Notes under the pieces: generated by a model
What the model saw: the letters and a program-made list of their open reading frames with translations, nothing else
Databases searched by the model: none
Told to the model about the DNA's origin: nothing
Made by a program: the position numbers and the translations under genes
Assembly: GCA_008501655.1 (NCBI GenBank)
Contig: QQUK01000310.1
Span: forward strand, 1 to 6,483
Source of the DNA: Calditrichota bacterium
Lineage (GTDB): Bacteria; Zixibacteria; MSB-5A5; GN15; FEB-12
Length of the DNA: 6,483 bases
Direction: 5' to 3'
In this document: in pieces, positions 1 through 4,449 of the stretch
Position numbering within the stretch: position 1 is the first letter of the stretch
How the letters are laid out: every line of letters starts with the position of its first letter

Positions 1-1193
1 GTCATAATCTTTTTAAACTTGCCGTTATCGGTCTGGTCAAACAAAGTCGCCTGCACCTGGTCATCCGGTATCAAATTGTCGAGCATTATCCCCGCCTTTT
101 TATATTTATACCCTTCGCGGAAAATCTTCTCCACCCCATGCATCGCATAATGCATCAGCTCACTTGTGTTCGATGACCCGTGCGGCAGTTTAATAGTTAT
201 TGAATTGGAATACTGCTCATCCTGTTTCGAAAACGGATTGGTCAGTACAAAAATCGTCAGCAACCGCGCCGCAAGGTTCTGTTTCCGCAACCGTTCGGCA
301 CCATTGGCGACATGGGCGGAGACTGATTCACGCAATTCGTTTTTATCGGTCACTTTGCGACCGAACGACCGTGATGATACGACCCCTTTCCGTTTCGGCG
401 TTACCGTCTCAAGCCGTTGGCAGGATATCCCCCGAAGTTCATAGACCAGTCTCAATCCGACAATCCCCATCTGTTTCCGCACAACTTTGTCGTCGATATC
501 CCGGAGCTGTTTGGCATTAACGATTCCTTTATCAATCAAGCGCCGTCCATGTTTACGCCCTATCCCCCAGACATCCCAGACATCGACCCGCTCAAGCGCC
601 TTATCAATATATGGTGAATCGACCAAATCAAGCACCCCGCCGGTCTTTTCAGACTTTTTGGCAAGCCGGTTGGCTATTTTGGAAAGGGTTTTGGTACGGG
701 CGATGCCGATTGATACCGGAATCCCCGTCCATTTGAGAACCGTTTCGCGGATATGCCGTCCATACTCGGTCAGATTTTTAAATCCGTCGACCCGGTCACA
801 GCCCCGAAGATTCAGAAACGCTTCGTCGATTGAGTAAATCTCAAATTCGGGAGCAAAATGCGACAACGTCGACATCACCCGCCGCGACATATCCCCATAG
901 AGCGTGTAGTTCGATGAAAAAACATGAACGTTGTTGCTTTCTATTGTCTCCTTGAACTTAAAATACGGCTCGCCCATCCCGACCCCCATCGCCTTGACCT
1001 CGTTGGAGCGGGCAACAATACAGCCGTCATTGTTTGAGAGCACAACAATCGGCTCGTTTTTCAACTTCGGATTAAAAACCCGTTCACATGATGCATAGAA
1101 ATTATTGCAGTCAACGAGGGCATAGACCGAATTGATCGCCTCATCATGTTTTTTTATCCCGAGTTCTGCCGGTATGACCGGTTTTGTTTTCAT
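1..1193 (-). CDS. umuC: UmuC, catalytic subunit of DNA polymerase V (partial, 3' end outside window)
   Basis: Y-family error-prone polymerase that copies damaged DNA during the SOS response as a complex with processed UmuD. I translated 397 codons on the minus strand without a stop; E. coli UmuC has about 422 residues, so only a short C-terminal piece is missing. The palm motif DCNNFYASCE starts at residue 28 (metal-ligand Asp28, steric-gate Tyr33) and SIDEAF at 121-126 supplies the acidic pair Asp123/Glu124. Finger motif SNNDGCIVARS is at 53-63, thumb GIPVSIGIARTKTLSKIAN at 157-175, and a little-finger SSRSFGR at 273-279. QATLF at 381-385 fits the QxxLF beta-clamp binding motif. The ATG at 1193 gives about 22 residues before the first beta-strand, longer than in E. 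coli; an in-frame GTG at 1205 is an alternative. No good Shine-Dalgarno precedes it, only GGGTGA inside a repeat. Unlike the usual umuDC operon, umuD lies over 1 kb upstream. Confidence 0.95.
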   Translation of the reverse strand, partial: MKTKPVIPAELGIKKHDEAINSVYALVDCNNFYASCERVFNPKLKNEPIVVLSNNDGCIVARSNEVKAMGVGMGEPYFKFKETIESNNVHVFSSNYTLYGDMSRRVMSTLSHFAPEFEIYSIDEAFLNLRGCDRVDGFKNLTEYGRHIRETVLKWTGIPVSIGIARTKTLSKIANRLAKKSEKTGGVLDLVDSPYIDKALERVDVWDVWGIGRKHGRRLIDKGIVNAKQLRDIDDKVVRKQMGIVGLRLVYELRGISCQRLETVTPKRKGVVSSRSFGRKVTDKNELRESVSAHVANGAERLRKQNLAARLLTIFVLTNPFSKQDEQYSNSITIKLPHGSSNTSELMHYAMHGVEKIFREGYKYKKAGIMLDNLIPDDQVQATLFDQTDNGKFKKIM

Positions 1194-1200
1194 ATAATTT

Positions 1201-1225
1201 GTCACCCTGAGCCTGTCGAAGGGTG
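1201..1225 (+). repeat. Repeat family A, copy 1, abutting the umuC start codon
   Basis: CACCCT (1203-1208) pairs with AGGGTG (1220-1225) around an 11-nt loop containing CTGTCGA. The core resembles copy 2 near 4103-4127 and, inverted, copy 3 near 1500-1538. It ends only 7 bp before the umuC ATG on the minus strand, so it occupies the place where the ribosome binding site should be. Confidence 0.7.
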
Positions 1226-1242
1226 TTCCTAATTCTCCGCGT

Positions 1243-1263
1243 GGTCAGGCGTCCCGCCTGACC
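1243..1263. repeat. Repeat family F hairpin, copy 1
   Basis: GGTCAGGCG (1243-1251) and CGCCTGACC (1255-1263) form a perfect 9-bp stem with a 3-nt loop. A related hairpin with the same core lies at 5198-5222. No T-run follows on either strand, so it does not look like a terminator here. Confidence 0.7.
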
Positions 1264-1265
1264 CC

Positions 1266-1292
1266 GTAGGGGCGTTTCGTGAAACGCCCTAC
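1266..1292. repeat. GTAG-footed palindrome (REP-like family E, copy 1)
   Basis: GTAG (1266-1269) is followed at once by GGGCGTTTC (1270-1278), a 2-nt loop and GAAACGCCC (1281-1289), then TAC. The 9-bp stem is perfect. A GTAG tetranucleotide at the 5' foot of a short GC-rich hairpin is the hallmark of bacterial REP sequences handled by RAYT (Y1-family) transposases. The assignment as REP-like is inference from this architecture. Confidence 0.65.
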
Positions 1293-1310
1293 AATCGTTA
1301 CCGTTCAACC

Positions 1311-1360
1311 GTAGGGGCATGTTTGCCCAATAACGGGCAGACACACAGGTCTGCTCCTAC
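1311..1360. repeat. Inverted pair of GTAG-footed hairpins (BIME-like)
   Basis: The element starts with GTAG (1311-1314) and ends with CTAC (1357-1360). The left half folds as GGGCA / TGCCC with a 4-nt loop. The right half, read on the minus strand, starts GTAG and folds as GCAGAC / GTCTGC with a 6-nt loop. Two hairpins facing each other with GTAG at each outer foot is the arrangement of a BIME (paired REP units). Confidence 0.6.
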
Positions 1361-1370
1361 AAATATTTCC

Positions 1371-1401
1371 GTGGGCGGCAGACGCCCTCGTCTGCCCCTA
1401 C
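1371..1401 (-). repeat. REP-like family D, copy 1
   Basis: GGCAGACG (1377-1384) and CGTCTGCC (1389-1396) form an 8-bp stem with loop CCCT. On the minus strand the element begins GTAG (1401-1398) and has the hairpin 2 nt further in. An identical 31-bp copy lies at 1552-1582 and a decayed copy at 5115-5143. Confidence 0.75.
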
Positions 1402-1417
1402 AAACATTAAATTCCCC

Positions 1418-1465
1418 GTAGGTCGGGTTCCCGGAGAGAAACGGCAGTTTCTCGAAGAACCCGAC
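1418..1465 (+). repeat. REP-like family B, copy 1
   Basis: GTAG (1418-1421) precedes the outer stem GTCGGGTTC (1422-1430) / GAACCCGAC (1457-1465). Inside is a second perfect stem, GAGAAAC (1436-1442) / GTTTCTC (1447-1453), with a GGCA loop. The outer arms are identical in all four copies of the window, while the inner stem differs from copy to copy but stays paired. Confidence 0.75.
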
Positions 1466-1499
1466 ATTCCTCCTCTATCAAGAGGGGTCGGTAATCTGC

Positions 1500-1538
1500 T
1501 CAAAAGTCCACTTCGACTCCGCTCAGTGTGACTTTTGA
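1500..1538 (-). repeat. Repeat family A, copy 3 (inverted), terminator-like hairpin
   Basis: TCAAAAGTC (1500-1508) pairs perfectly with GACTTTTGA (1530-1538); an inner CACT / AGTG extends the stem around a one-base bulge. Read on the minus strand it aligns with copy 2 downstream of the cytochrome gene. Relative to that copy a C-G pair is replaced by A-T, a compensatory change. The T-run is short (4), so it could be only a weak terminator, of the tautomerase transcript for example. Confidence 0.55.
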
Positions 1539-1551
1539 ATCAAGTCATTCC

Positions 1552-1582
1552 GTGGGCGGCAGACGCCCTCGTCTGCCCCTAC
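1552..1582 (-). repeat. REP-like family D, copy 2
   Basis: Identical over 31 bp to 1371-1401, with the same 8-bp stem (1558-1565 / 1570-1577) and the minus-strand GTAG foot at 1582-1579. Perfect identity over only 180 bp of separation points to recent copying or gene conversion. Confidence 0.75.
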
Positions 1583-1589
1583 CTTGTGG

Positions 1590-1613
1590 GTGTCAGAAAC
1601 CGATTCCTGACAC
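1590..1613. repeat. Repeat family C hairpin, diverged copy
   Basis: GTGTCAGAAA / TTCCTGACAC is a 10-bp stem with one A-C mismatch and a 4-nt loop. It matches the perfect family C hairpins at 4208-4231, 4332-4355 and 4516-4539, apart from one stem base and the loop. Confidence 0.65.
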
Positions 1614-1748
1614 GATGTCGGGTTTCTCGATTCTGAAATCTCCCAATTTCAATCAACGGAACCTGACCTACTTGTTCTTAAATATAACAGGGAGTAAATT
1701 TTTGAAAATCACATTAGAAATTAAGAAATCTGAGAATAAAATTATAGC

Positions 1749-2177
1749 CTAAGCCTGTTCATCCCCGACATCATAATAAAACTTACTTTTTGCACACGCT
1801 TCATAGCTATCGGATAACAGTTTCCCTTCCACCCCGACATTGTCATACGGATGTTCGCAGATATGGATCACCGGCATCCAGCTCTCTTTCCCGACAGTCT
1901 CAATCATTGCATCGGTAAATCGCGCTACCAATTTCTGTTTTGTCTCCCGATTGATGCGCGGGATATACAACAGCATATGCAGATACGGCCGACCGGACCG
2001 GCCATCCCAGACATTACCACCCGATGCAGACTGCCCTTCTTTGTATTCATGAAAGCGGATGCCAAAAATTTCAGCACCAAACTTTGTTGTTTGTGCAAAA
2101 ACCGTGGTCAACGCATCGGTCAATTTTTCTTTGGTTTGCCGGTCGACTTCCGGCATTGATATTTCCAGACACGGCAT
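1749..2177 (-). CDS. Fused 4-oxalocrotonate-tautomerase (4-OT) family protein
   Basis: A 142-residue cytosolic protein of the tautomerase superfamily. After Met removal the N-terminus is Pro (MPCLEISMP), the catalytic general base or acid of the superfamily. It looks like two beta-alpha-beta units in tandem: residues about 2-60, with EIFGIRFHEY resembling the first-unit edge strand, and about 64-125, starting PYLHMLLYIPR and ending in PVIHICEHPYDNVGVEGKLLSD. This length and fold match fused members such as cis-3-chloroacrylic acid dehalogenase and malonate semialdehyde decarboxylase. Arg63 and Glu117 sit where active-site Arg and Glu occur in cis-CaaD-like enzymes, but this placement is by eye. 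The substrate cannot be predicted. The start is set by a strong AGGAG at 2185-2189, 7 nt before the ATG. It lies between umuD (110 bp upstream) and umuC (555 bp downstream) on the same strand; no functional tie to SOS repair is known to me. Confidence 0.8.
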   Translation of the reverse strand: MPCLEISMPEVDRQTKEKLTDALTTVFAQTTKFGAEIFGIRFHEYKEGQSASGGNVWDGRSGRPYLHMLLYIPRINRETKQKLVARFTDAMIETVGKESWMPVIHICEHPYDNVGVEGKLLSDSYEACAKSKFYYDVGDEQA

Positions 2178-2184
2178 AATCTTT

Positions 2185-2189
2185 CTCCT
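2185..2189 (-). promoter_or_regulatory. Ribosome binding site of the tautomerase gene
   Basis: AGGAG on the minus strand, within AAAGGAGA, 7 nt before the ATG at 2177. It is the clearest Shine-Dalgarno sequence of the minus-strand genes and fixes the start codon that gives the N-terminal catalytic Pro. Confidence 0.7.
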
Positions 2190-2201
2190 TTATTAGCTTC
2201 T

Positions 2202-2249
2202 GTAGGTCGGGTTCCCGGAGTTCGCCGATAGGCGGACGAAGAACCCGAC
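2202..2249 (+). repeat. REP-like family B, copy 2
   Basis: GTAG (2202-2205), then GTCGGGTTC (2206-2214) / GAACCCGAC (2241-2249). The inner stem TTCGCC (2221-2226) / GGCGGA (2231-2236) with loop GATA is unrelated in sequence to the inner stem of the other copies, yet still pairs (one G-T wobble). As in copy 1 it is followed by ATTC and a C-rich tract with ATCAAG, so the two copies share a longer downstream module. It fills most of the gap between the tautomerase and umuD genes. Confidence 0.75.
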
Positions 2250-2277
2250 AATTCTCCCCTCCATCAAGTAAGGCTGG

Positions 2278-2296
2278 GGGGTGTCTCCTACACCCC
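2278..2296. repeat. Hairpin spanning the umuD stop codon
   Basis: GGGGTGT (2278-2284) and ACACCCC (2290-2296) form a perfect 7-bp stem with a 5-nt loop covering part of the umuD stop. No T-run follows on the minus strand, so it is at best a weak or Rho-assisted pause or an mRNA-end stabilising structure. Confidence 0.4.
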
Positions 2297-2722
2297 GTGC
2301 AAAACCGTCGTCACCACCCCCCAGATTTCCAAATCAACCTCATCCTTGATTTCGATCGGTTTATATTTATCGTTCTCCGGCATCAACATAACTTTTCCAT
2401 TCCGCCGAATCAACCGTTTAACCGTCAGTTCGCCGTCGACCACCGCAATGACAATCCGCCGGCTGACCGGTTCAAGCGAGCGGTCGACAATCAGAATATC
2501 CCCCTCATGAATCCCGGCTCCAACCATCGAATCCCCCGTCACCCGCACAAAATAGGTCGCCACCGGATGTTTGACTAAGTACTTGTTCAAATCGAGATTC
2601 CCCTCAAGGTAATCATCGGCCGGCGACGGAAACCCCGCTGCGACCTGCTCGGTGAATATCGGGGCTATCTTTTCGGTCAATTCGCTGTCTCTCGACTGTG
2701 ATAATATCTTTATTTTCGCCAT
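2288..2722 (-). CDS. umuD: UmuD, self-cleaving subunit of DNA polymerase V
   Basis: A 144-residue LexA-like S24 peptidase. RecA-ssDNA filaments stimulate its self-cleavage, and the product UmuD' activates UmuC for translesion synthesis. The cleavage region is AAGFPSPADDY; the predicted cut is Ala29-Gly30, aligned to Cys24-Gly25 of E. coli. The catalytic dyad is Ser65 (in GDSM) and Lys102 (in ELTVKRL), with the same 37-residue spacing as Ser60/Lys97 of E. coli. The rest (LDLNKYLVKHPVATYFVRV, GDILIVD, IVIAVVDGE) follows the family along its length. A helix-turn-helix is absent, which separates it from LexA. The frame is open upstream to 2848, but those codons would run through the promoter region and into the cytochrome gene; the ATG at 2722 gives the normal length and follows GAAAGAAAAC. 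It is not adjacent to umuC as it usually is. I see no E. coli-type SOS box. Confidence 0.95.
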   Translation of the reverse strand: MAKIKILSQSRDSELTEKIAPIFTEQVAAGFPSPADDYLEGNLDLNKYLVKHPVATYFVRVTGDSMVGAGIHEGDILIVDRSLEPVSRRIVIAVVDGELTVKRLIRRNGKVMLMPENDKYKPIEIKDEVDLEIWGVVTTVLHGV

Positions 2723-2741
2723 GTTTTCTTTCTTTTTCCAA

Positions 2742-2769
2742 AAAATAACATTCTTTTGACTTACATCAA
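2742..2769 (-). promoter_or_regulatory. Possible umuD promoter
   Basis: On the minus strand TTGATG (2769-2764) is followed after 16 bp by TATTTT (2747-2742), with TG one base before it, an extended -10 form. A transcript would start near 2735, leaving a leader of only about a dozen bases. The -35 overlaps the FNR-type operator of the divergent cytochrome gene. Confidence 0.35.
2756..2769 (+). promoter_or_regulatory. FNR/CRP-family operator upstream of the octaheme cytochrome gene
   Basis: TTGAC-TTAC-ATCAA matches the FNR consensus TTGAT-N4-ATCAA at 9 of 10 half-site positions. Its centre (2762.5) lies 41.5 bp from a start site near 2804 predicted from the -10 element TTATAT at 2791-2796. That is the spacing of class II FNR-activated promoters. 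FNR, DNR and NnrR-type regulators respond to low oxygen or nitric oxide and often control nitrogen-oxide respiration, which suits the downstream HAO-family enzyme. Which member binds cannot be told from the site. Confidence 0.6.
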
Positions 2770-2790
2770 TCACAACCATCCTAAAAACAC

Positions 2791-2796
2791 TTATAT
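2791..2796 (+). promoter_or_regulatory. -10 element of the octaheme cytochrome gene
   Basis: TTATAT (or TATATG, shifted by one) lies 21 bp after the FNR-type operator and 39 bp before the start codon. No proper -35 hexamer sits at the expected place; the operator occupies it, as in activator-dependent class II promoters. Confidence 0.45.
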
Positions 2797-2823
2797 GTGA
2801 TACAGGAAATAAGAAAACCATAT

Positions 2824-2830
2824 AGAGAGG
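2824..2830 (+). promoter_or_regulatory. Ribosome binding site of the octaheme cytochrome gene
   Basis: AGAGAGG, 5 nt before ATG 2836. It decides for this start over an upstream in-frame ATG at 2797, which would lie before the predicted transcription start and add 13 residues in front of the signal peptide. Confidence 0.7.
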
Positions 2831-2835
2831 AATAT

Positions 2836-4068
2836 ATGAAAAAATCATTGCTTACTAGCTTACTCATCATGCTCCTGCCGATATTTGCTTTTGGTCAGGA
2901 TTGTGTCACCTGTCATACAGAAATCACCCCCGGTGCCGTCATTGACTGGAAACTTTCTAAACATTTTGAAAATGAAATAGGTTGTGAATCCTGCCATGGT
3001 GACGGTCACACCTCAGCCGATGATGTCGATAAAGTATCCCTGCCGACTCCGGAAATATGTGCCACCTGCCACGAAACTCAGGTAACTCAGTATTCCGCCG
3101 GTAAACATGCTCTCGGATGGGCATCATACAAAGCGATGCCGACCACCCATGCCTTACCGATGGCTCTTGCTGACGGTCAAAAAGGATGTGGTGGTTGTCA
3201 TAAAATCGGAATAAAATCAGAAGAAGAAATCCGGGAACTCAAAGATGCCGGTTCAAAATTCGGTCATGCTGCCTGCGATGCCTGCCATACCCGCCATACA
3301 TTCTCAGTCAAGGAAGCACAACAGCCACAAGCTTGTCAGACCTGCCATATGGGTTTTGACCACCCGCAATGGGAAATGTACTCATCATCGAAACATGGCG
3401 TCCGCTACCTTCTCCAGCAGAATGGTGTCATCTCAGAAGAAGCTTCCGCACCGACCTGCCAGACCTGTCATATGCCTGAAGGAAACCATGAAGTCCGTAC
3501 CGCATGGGGATTCTTAGCAGTTCGCCTTCCTCTACCGGAAGACCCGACCTGGAAAGCCGATCAGATTACAATCCTGCAGGCACTCGGAGTTCTTGATCCC
3601 GAAGGTAATCCTACAGCACGTCTTGATGTTGTCAAAGCTGCTGACGTTGCCCGATTGGATCAGGAATCTTTTGACAAAGAACGAAATAAGATGCTTGCTG
3701 TCTGCTCTGACTGCCATAGTGAAAACTTCGCTAAAGGGGAACTTGCCAAAGGTGATGATATGATTCGCGAAGCTGACCATCTCTTAGCTGAAGCTATCAG
3801 GATTATCGCCGGACTCTATCAGGACGGAGTAATTCCTAAACCGGAAAGTTACGCGTATGCCTTCCCCGATCTCCTGACATTCCACGATGCACCCACCGTT
3901 ATCGAACAGACTCTTTTTGAGATGCATCTCAAACACCGTATGCGGGCATTCCAGGGAACCTTCCATGGAAACCCCGACTATGCCCTCTGGTATGGATGGA
4001 GTGAAATGGTACGTGATTTAGCCGAAATCAAGGAAATGGCAGCGGACCTCCGCGAAAAACATCAATAA
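2836..4068 (+). CDS. Octaheme cytochrome c, hydroxylamine oxidoreductase (HAO) family
   Basis: A 410-residue exported multiheme enzyme. Residues 1-20 are a Sec signal peptide (MKK, hydrophobic core, AFG-Q cleavage), so it acts in the periplasm. Eight CXXCH sites bind covalent heme, at residues 23, 50, 75, 118, 147, 167, 208 and 290. Over a dozen further His (such as 43, 58, 91, 105, 144, 154, 176, 187, 218) can serve as distal ligands. Heme spacing, CGGCHKIG at heme 4 (the P460 position in HAO), CDACHTRHTFS, and the helical C-terminal part with AFPDLLTFHDAP and FHGNPDYALWYGW fit the HAO family. Known members oxidise hydroxylamine or hydrazine, or reduce nitrite or NO when the cross-linking Tyr is missing; Tyr382 and Tyr386 are candidates, but I cannot align them. 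It is shorter than Nitrosomonas HAO and lacks a membrane anchor. No NrfH, HaoB or cytochrome c554/cM552 partner gene is nearby. AGAGAGG at 2824-2830 sets the start; a FNR-type promoter precedes it and a terminator follows 27 bp after the stop. Confidence 0.85.
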   Translation: MKKSLLTSLLIMLLPIFAFGQDCVTCHTEITPGAVIDWKLSKHFENEIGCESCHGDGHTSADDVDKVSLPTPEICATCHETQVTQYSAGKHALGWASYKAMPTTHALPMALADGQKGCGGCHKIGIKSEEEIRELKDAGSKFGHAACDACHTRHTFSVKEAQQPQACQTCHMGFDHPQWEMYSSSKHGVRYLLQQNGVISEEASAPTCQTCHMPEGNHEVRTAWGFLAVRLPLPEDPTWKADQITILQALGVLDPEGNPTARLDVVKAADVARLDQESFDKERNKMLAVCSDCHSENFAKGELAKGDDMIREADHLLAEAIRIIAGLYQDGVIPKPESYAYAFPDLLTFHDAPTVIEQTLFEMHLKHRMRAFQGTFHGNPDYALWYGWSEMVRDLAEIKEMAADLREKHQ

Positions 4069-4095
4069 CTCTAAATGTCGTTTTAATTTATAACT

Positions 4096-4136
4096 GAAAA
4101 AAGTCACCCTGAGCGAAGTCGAAGGGGACTTTTTTC
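4096..4136. terminator. Terminator of the cytochrome gene, built from repeat family A (copy 2)
   Basis: GAAAAAAGTC (4096-4105) pairs perfectly over 10 bp with GACTTTTTTC (4127-4136); CCCT / AGGG extends the stem around one bulged A. The A/T tracts at the base give a U-run on either strand, so it can work in both directions. It starts 27 bp after the cytochrome stop codon. The hairpin core (CACCCTGAG...CGAAGGGG) is the same repeat as copies at 1201 and 1500. Confidence 0.75.
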
Positions 4137-4156
4137 ATAATTCCCAACTTTATTGA

Positions 4157-4216
4157 TTTGCGGTATCCTTCCTTGCGGCGTCCGCCCTTGCAGTGTCAGC
4201 TCTTGCGGTGTCAGGA
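4157..4216 (+). repeat. 15-bp minisatellite, left block (four units)
   Basis: Units begin at 4157, 4172, 4187 and 4202, with a consensus close to CTTGCGGTGTCAGCC. The last unit doubles as the left arm of a family C hairpin. The left-most unit is the most diverged. Confidence 0.7.
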
Positions 4217-4231
4217 ACCCTTTCCTGACAC
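4208..4231. repeat. Repeat family C hairpin, first copy of the array
   Basis: GTGTCAGGAA / TTCCTGACAC, a perfect 10-bp stem with loop CCCT. Identical copies follow at 4332-4355 and 4516-4539. Confidence 0.75.
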
Positions 4232-4258
4232 TTACCCATGTACTTACTTATAAGAATC

Positions 4259-4306
4259 GTAGGTCGGGTTCCCGGAGAGAATCTGGAGATTCTCGAAGAA
4301 CCCGAC
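4259..4306 (+). repeat. REP-like family B, copy 3
   Basis: GTAG (4259-4262), outer stem GTCGGGTTC (4263-4271) / GAACCCGAC (4298-4306), inner 8-bp stem GAGAATCT (4277-4284) / AGATTCTC (4287-4294). The inner arms are separated by only two bases. Confidence 0.75.
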
Positions 4307-4331
4307 AGTACAATGAGTTTCCTTCCTTGCG

Positions 4332-4355
4332 GTGTCAGGAACCCTTTCCTGACAC
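4332..4355. repeat. Repeat family C hairpin, second copy of the array
   Basis: Identical to 4208-4231 through the 124-bp duplication. Confidence 0.75.
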
Positions 4356-4382
4356 TTACCTATATACTTACTTATAAGAATC

Positions 4383-4430
4383 GTAGGTCGGGTTCCCGGA
4401 GAGAATCTGGAGATTCTCGAAGAACCCGAC
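4383..4430 (+). repeat. REP-like family B, copy 4
   Basis: Identical to copy 3 at 4259-4306, copied as part of the 124-bp duplication. Confidence 0.75.
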
Positions 4431-4449
4431 AGTACAATGAGTTTCCTTC

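Larger units (their letters stand above)
1194..1748. other. Non-coding repeat cluster between umuC and the tautomerase gene
   Basis: This 555-bp stretch shows no convincing gene on either strand. From left to right it holds an A-type hairpin (1201-1225), an F hairpin (1243-1263), GTAG-footed hairpins (1266-1292 and 1311-1360), a D hairpin (1371-1401), a B hairpin (1418-1465) with a small following hairpin (CCTCT/AGAGG, 1472-1485), an inverted A hairpin (1500-1538), a second D copy (1552-1582) and a C hairpin (1590-1613). The last 130 bp are AT-rich and free of repeats. There, on the minus strand, TGTTATATT (1681-1689) resembles an extended -10 that could drive umuC with a leader of nearly 500 nt; this is weak evidence. 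The open frames across this DNA are low-complexity translations of the hairpins. Confidence 0.8.
4202..4449 (+). repeat. 124-bp tandem duplication (4202-4325 and 4326-4449)
   Basis: The two copies agree at 122 of 124 positions; the only differences are two transitions (CCCATGTAC versus CCTATATAC). Each unit contains one family C hairpin and one family B hairpin joined by a 27-bp AT-rich spacer with ACTTACTTATAAG. The near identity shows a recent duplication. A third, incomplete copy of the first 30 bp begins at 4510. Confidence 0.9.

Noticed and set aside
166..837. Four overlapping plus-strand open frames opposite umuC
   Set aside because: They are shadows of the umuC frame, have no domains or ribosome binding sites, and umuC is fully supported on the minus strand.
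1144..1344. Minus-strand open frame of 66 codons over the umuC start
   Set aside because: It crosses three hairpin repeats and overlaps umuC out of frame; its translation is repeat-derived.
1201..1613. Insertion sequence or transposase remnant between umuC and the tautomerase gene
   Set aside because: No transposase motif in any frame and no long inverted repeats with target duplication; the elements are separate short hairpins.
1528..1752. Plus-strand open frame of 74 codons
   Set aside because: It starts inside repeats, lacks a ribosome binding site and shows no recognisable domain; the AT-rich second half is more likely a minus-strand leader or promoter region.
2723..2835. LexA/SOS box for umuD
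   Set aside because: CCTGTATCACATATAAG near 2793-2809 (minus strand) matches only one half of CTGT-N8-ACAG, and no Bacillus-type GAAC-N4-GTTC site is seen. The LexA motif of this lineage may differ.
2723..2848. Longer N-terminus for UmuD, starting at 2848
   Set aside because: It would add 42 residues not found in UmuD and would read through the divergent promoter and the cytochrome start.
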